Below, one piece after another: positions 5,622 to 5,623 of a stretch of DNA of 5,623 nucleotides. The stretch is from Bacteroidota bacterium (GTDB lineage Bacteria > Bacteroidota > Bacteroidia > Flavobacteriales_F > PHOS-HE28), in NCBI GenBank assembly GCA_023418095.1, contig JAEZDL010000209.1, positions 1-5,623 of the forward strand, given 5' to 3'. Position 1 is the stretch's first letter. Every line of letters begins with the position of its first letter. The translations under genes were made by a program, and so were the position numbers. Under the pieces are notes generated by a model. The model saw nothing but the letters and a program-made list of their open reading frames with translations. It was not told the origin of the DNA and ran no database searches.

Positions 5622-5623
5622 TG

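Overview
The window reads as a moderately GC-rich member of the Bacteroidota, most likely Flavobacteriales-like. The reasons are a type IX secretion (T9SS) C-terminal sorting tail at the left edge, a DUF6029-type outer-membrane protein, an Omp28-type lipoprotein, and mostly absent Shine-Dalgarno sequences. The lineage call is inference; no rRNA or marker gene is present.

Layout: 3-107 (+) is the end of a T9SS cargo protein, closed by a terminator (122-173). A + strand group of envelope genes follows: an exported TlpA-like thioredoxin (191-685), a strong terminator (705-733), a DUF6029-type outer-membrane beta-barrel protein (about 803-2521), and 4 bases later an Omp28-type lipoprotein (2526-3374). 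After a 166-base gap comes a small unrecognised but gene-like protein (3541-3732). Its terminator overlaps the 3' end of the convergent queG (3766-4749, -), which encodes epoxyqueuosine reductase of tRNA queuosine synthesis. The region 4750-5300 has no credible gene and carries two repeat structures. One is a 234-bp unit with 20-bp perfect terminal inverted repeats (4833-5066). The other is a GC-rich, heavily folded segment (about 5121-5294) resembling a dispersed Bacteroidota intergenic element. The right edge is the C-terminal part of an unrecognised protein on the - strand (5301-5621).

How the genes fit together: the TlpA, DUF6029 and Omp28 proteins are all predicted to be exported, and each carries a cysteine pair (WCAPC; C-x4-C in the last barrel segment; CNNCP). 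This suggests, without proof, a shared envelope thiol-redox or folding job. queG is an unrelated housekeeping gene, notable for a heptamer tandem repeat that has invaded its coding sequence without breaking the frame.

The best candidates for something undescribed are the folded intergenic element at 5121-5294, the heptamer array inside queG, the small inverted-repeat element at 4833-5066, and the cysteine-bearing envelope trio. The tetramer GATC is also strongly over-represented across the whole window.
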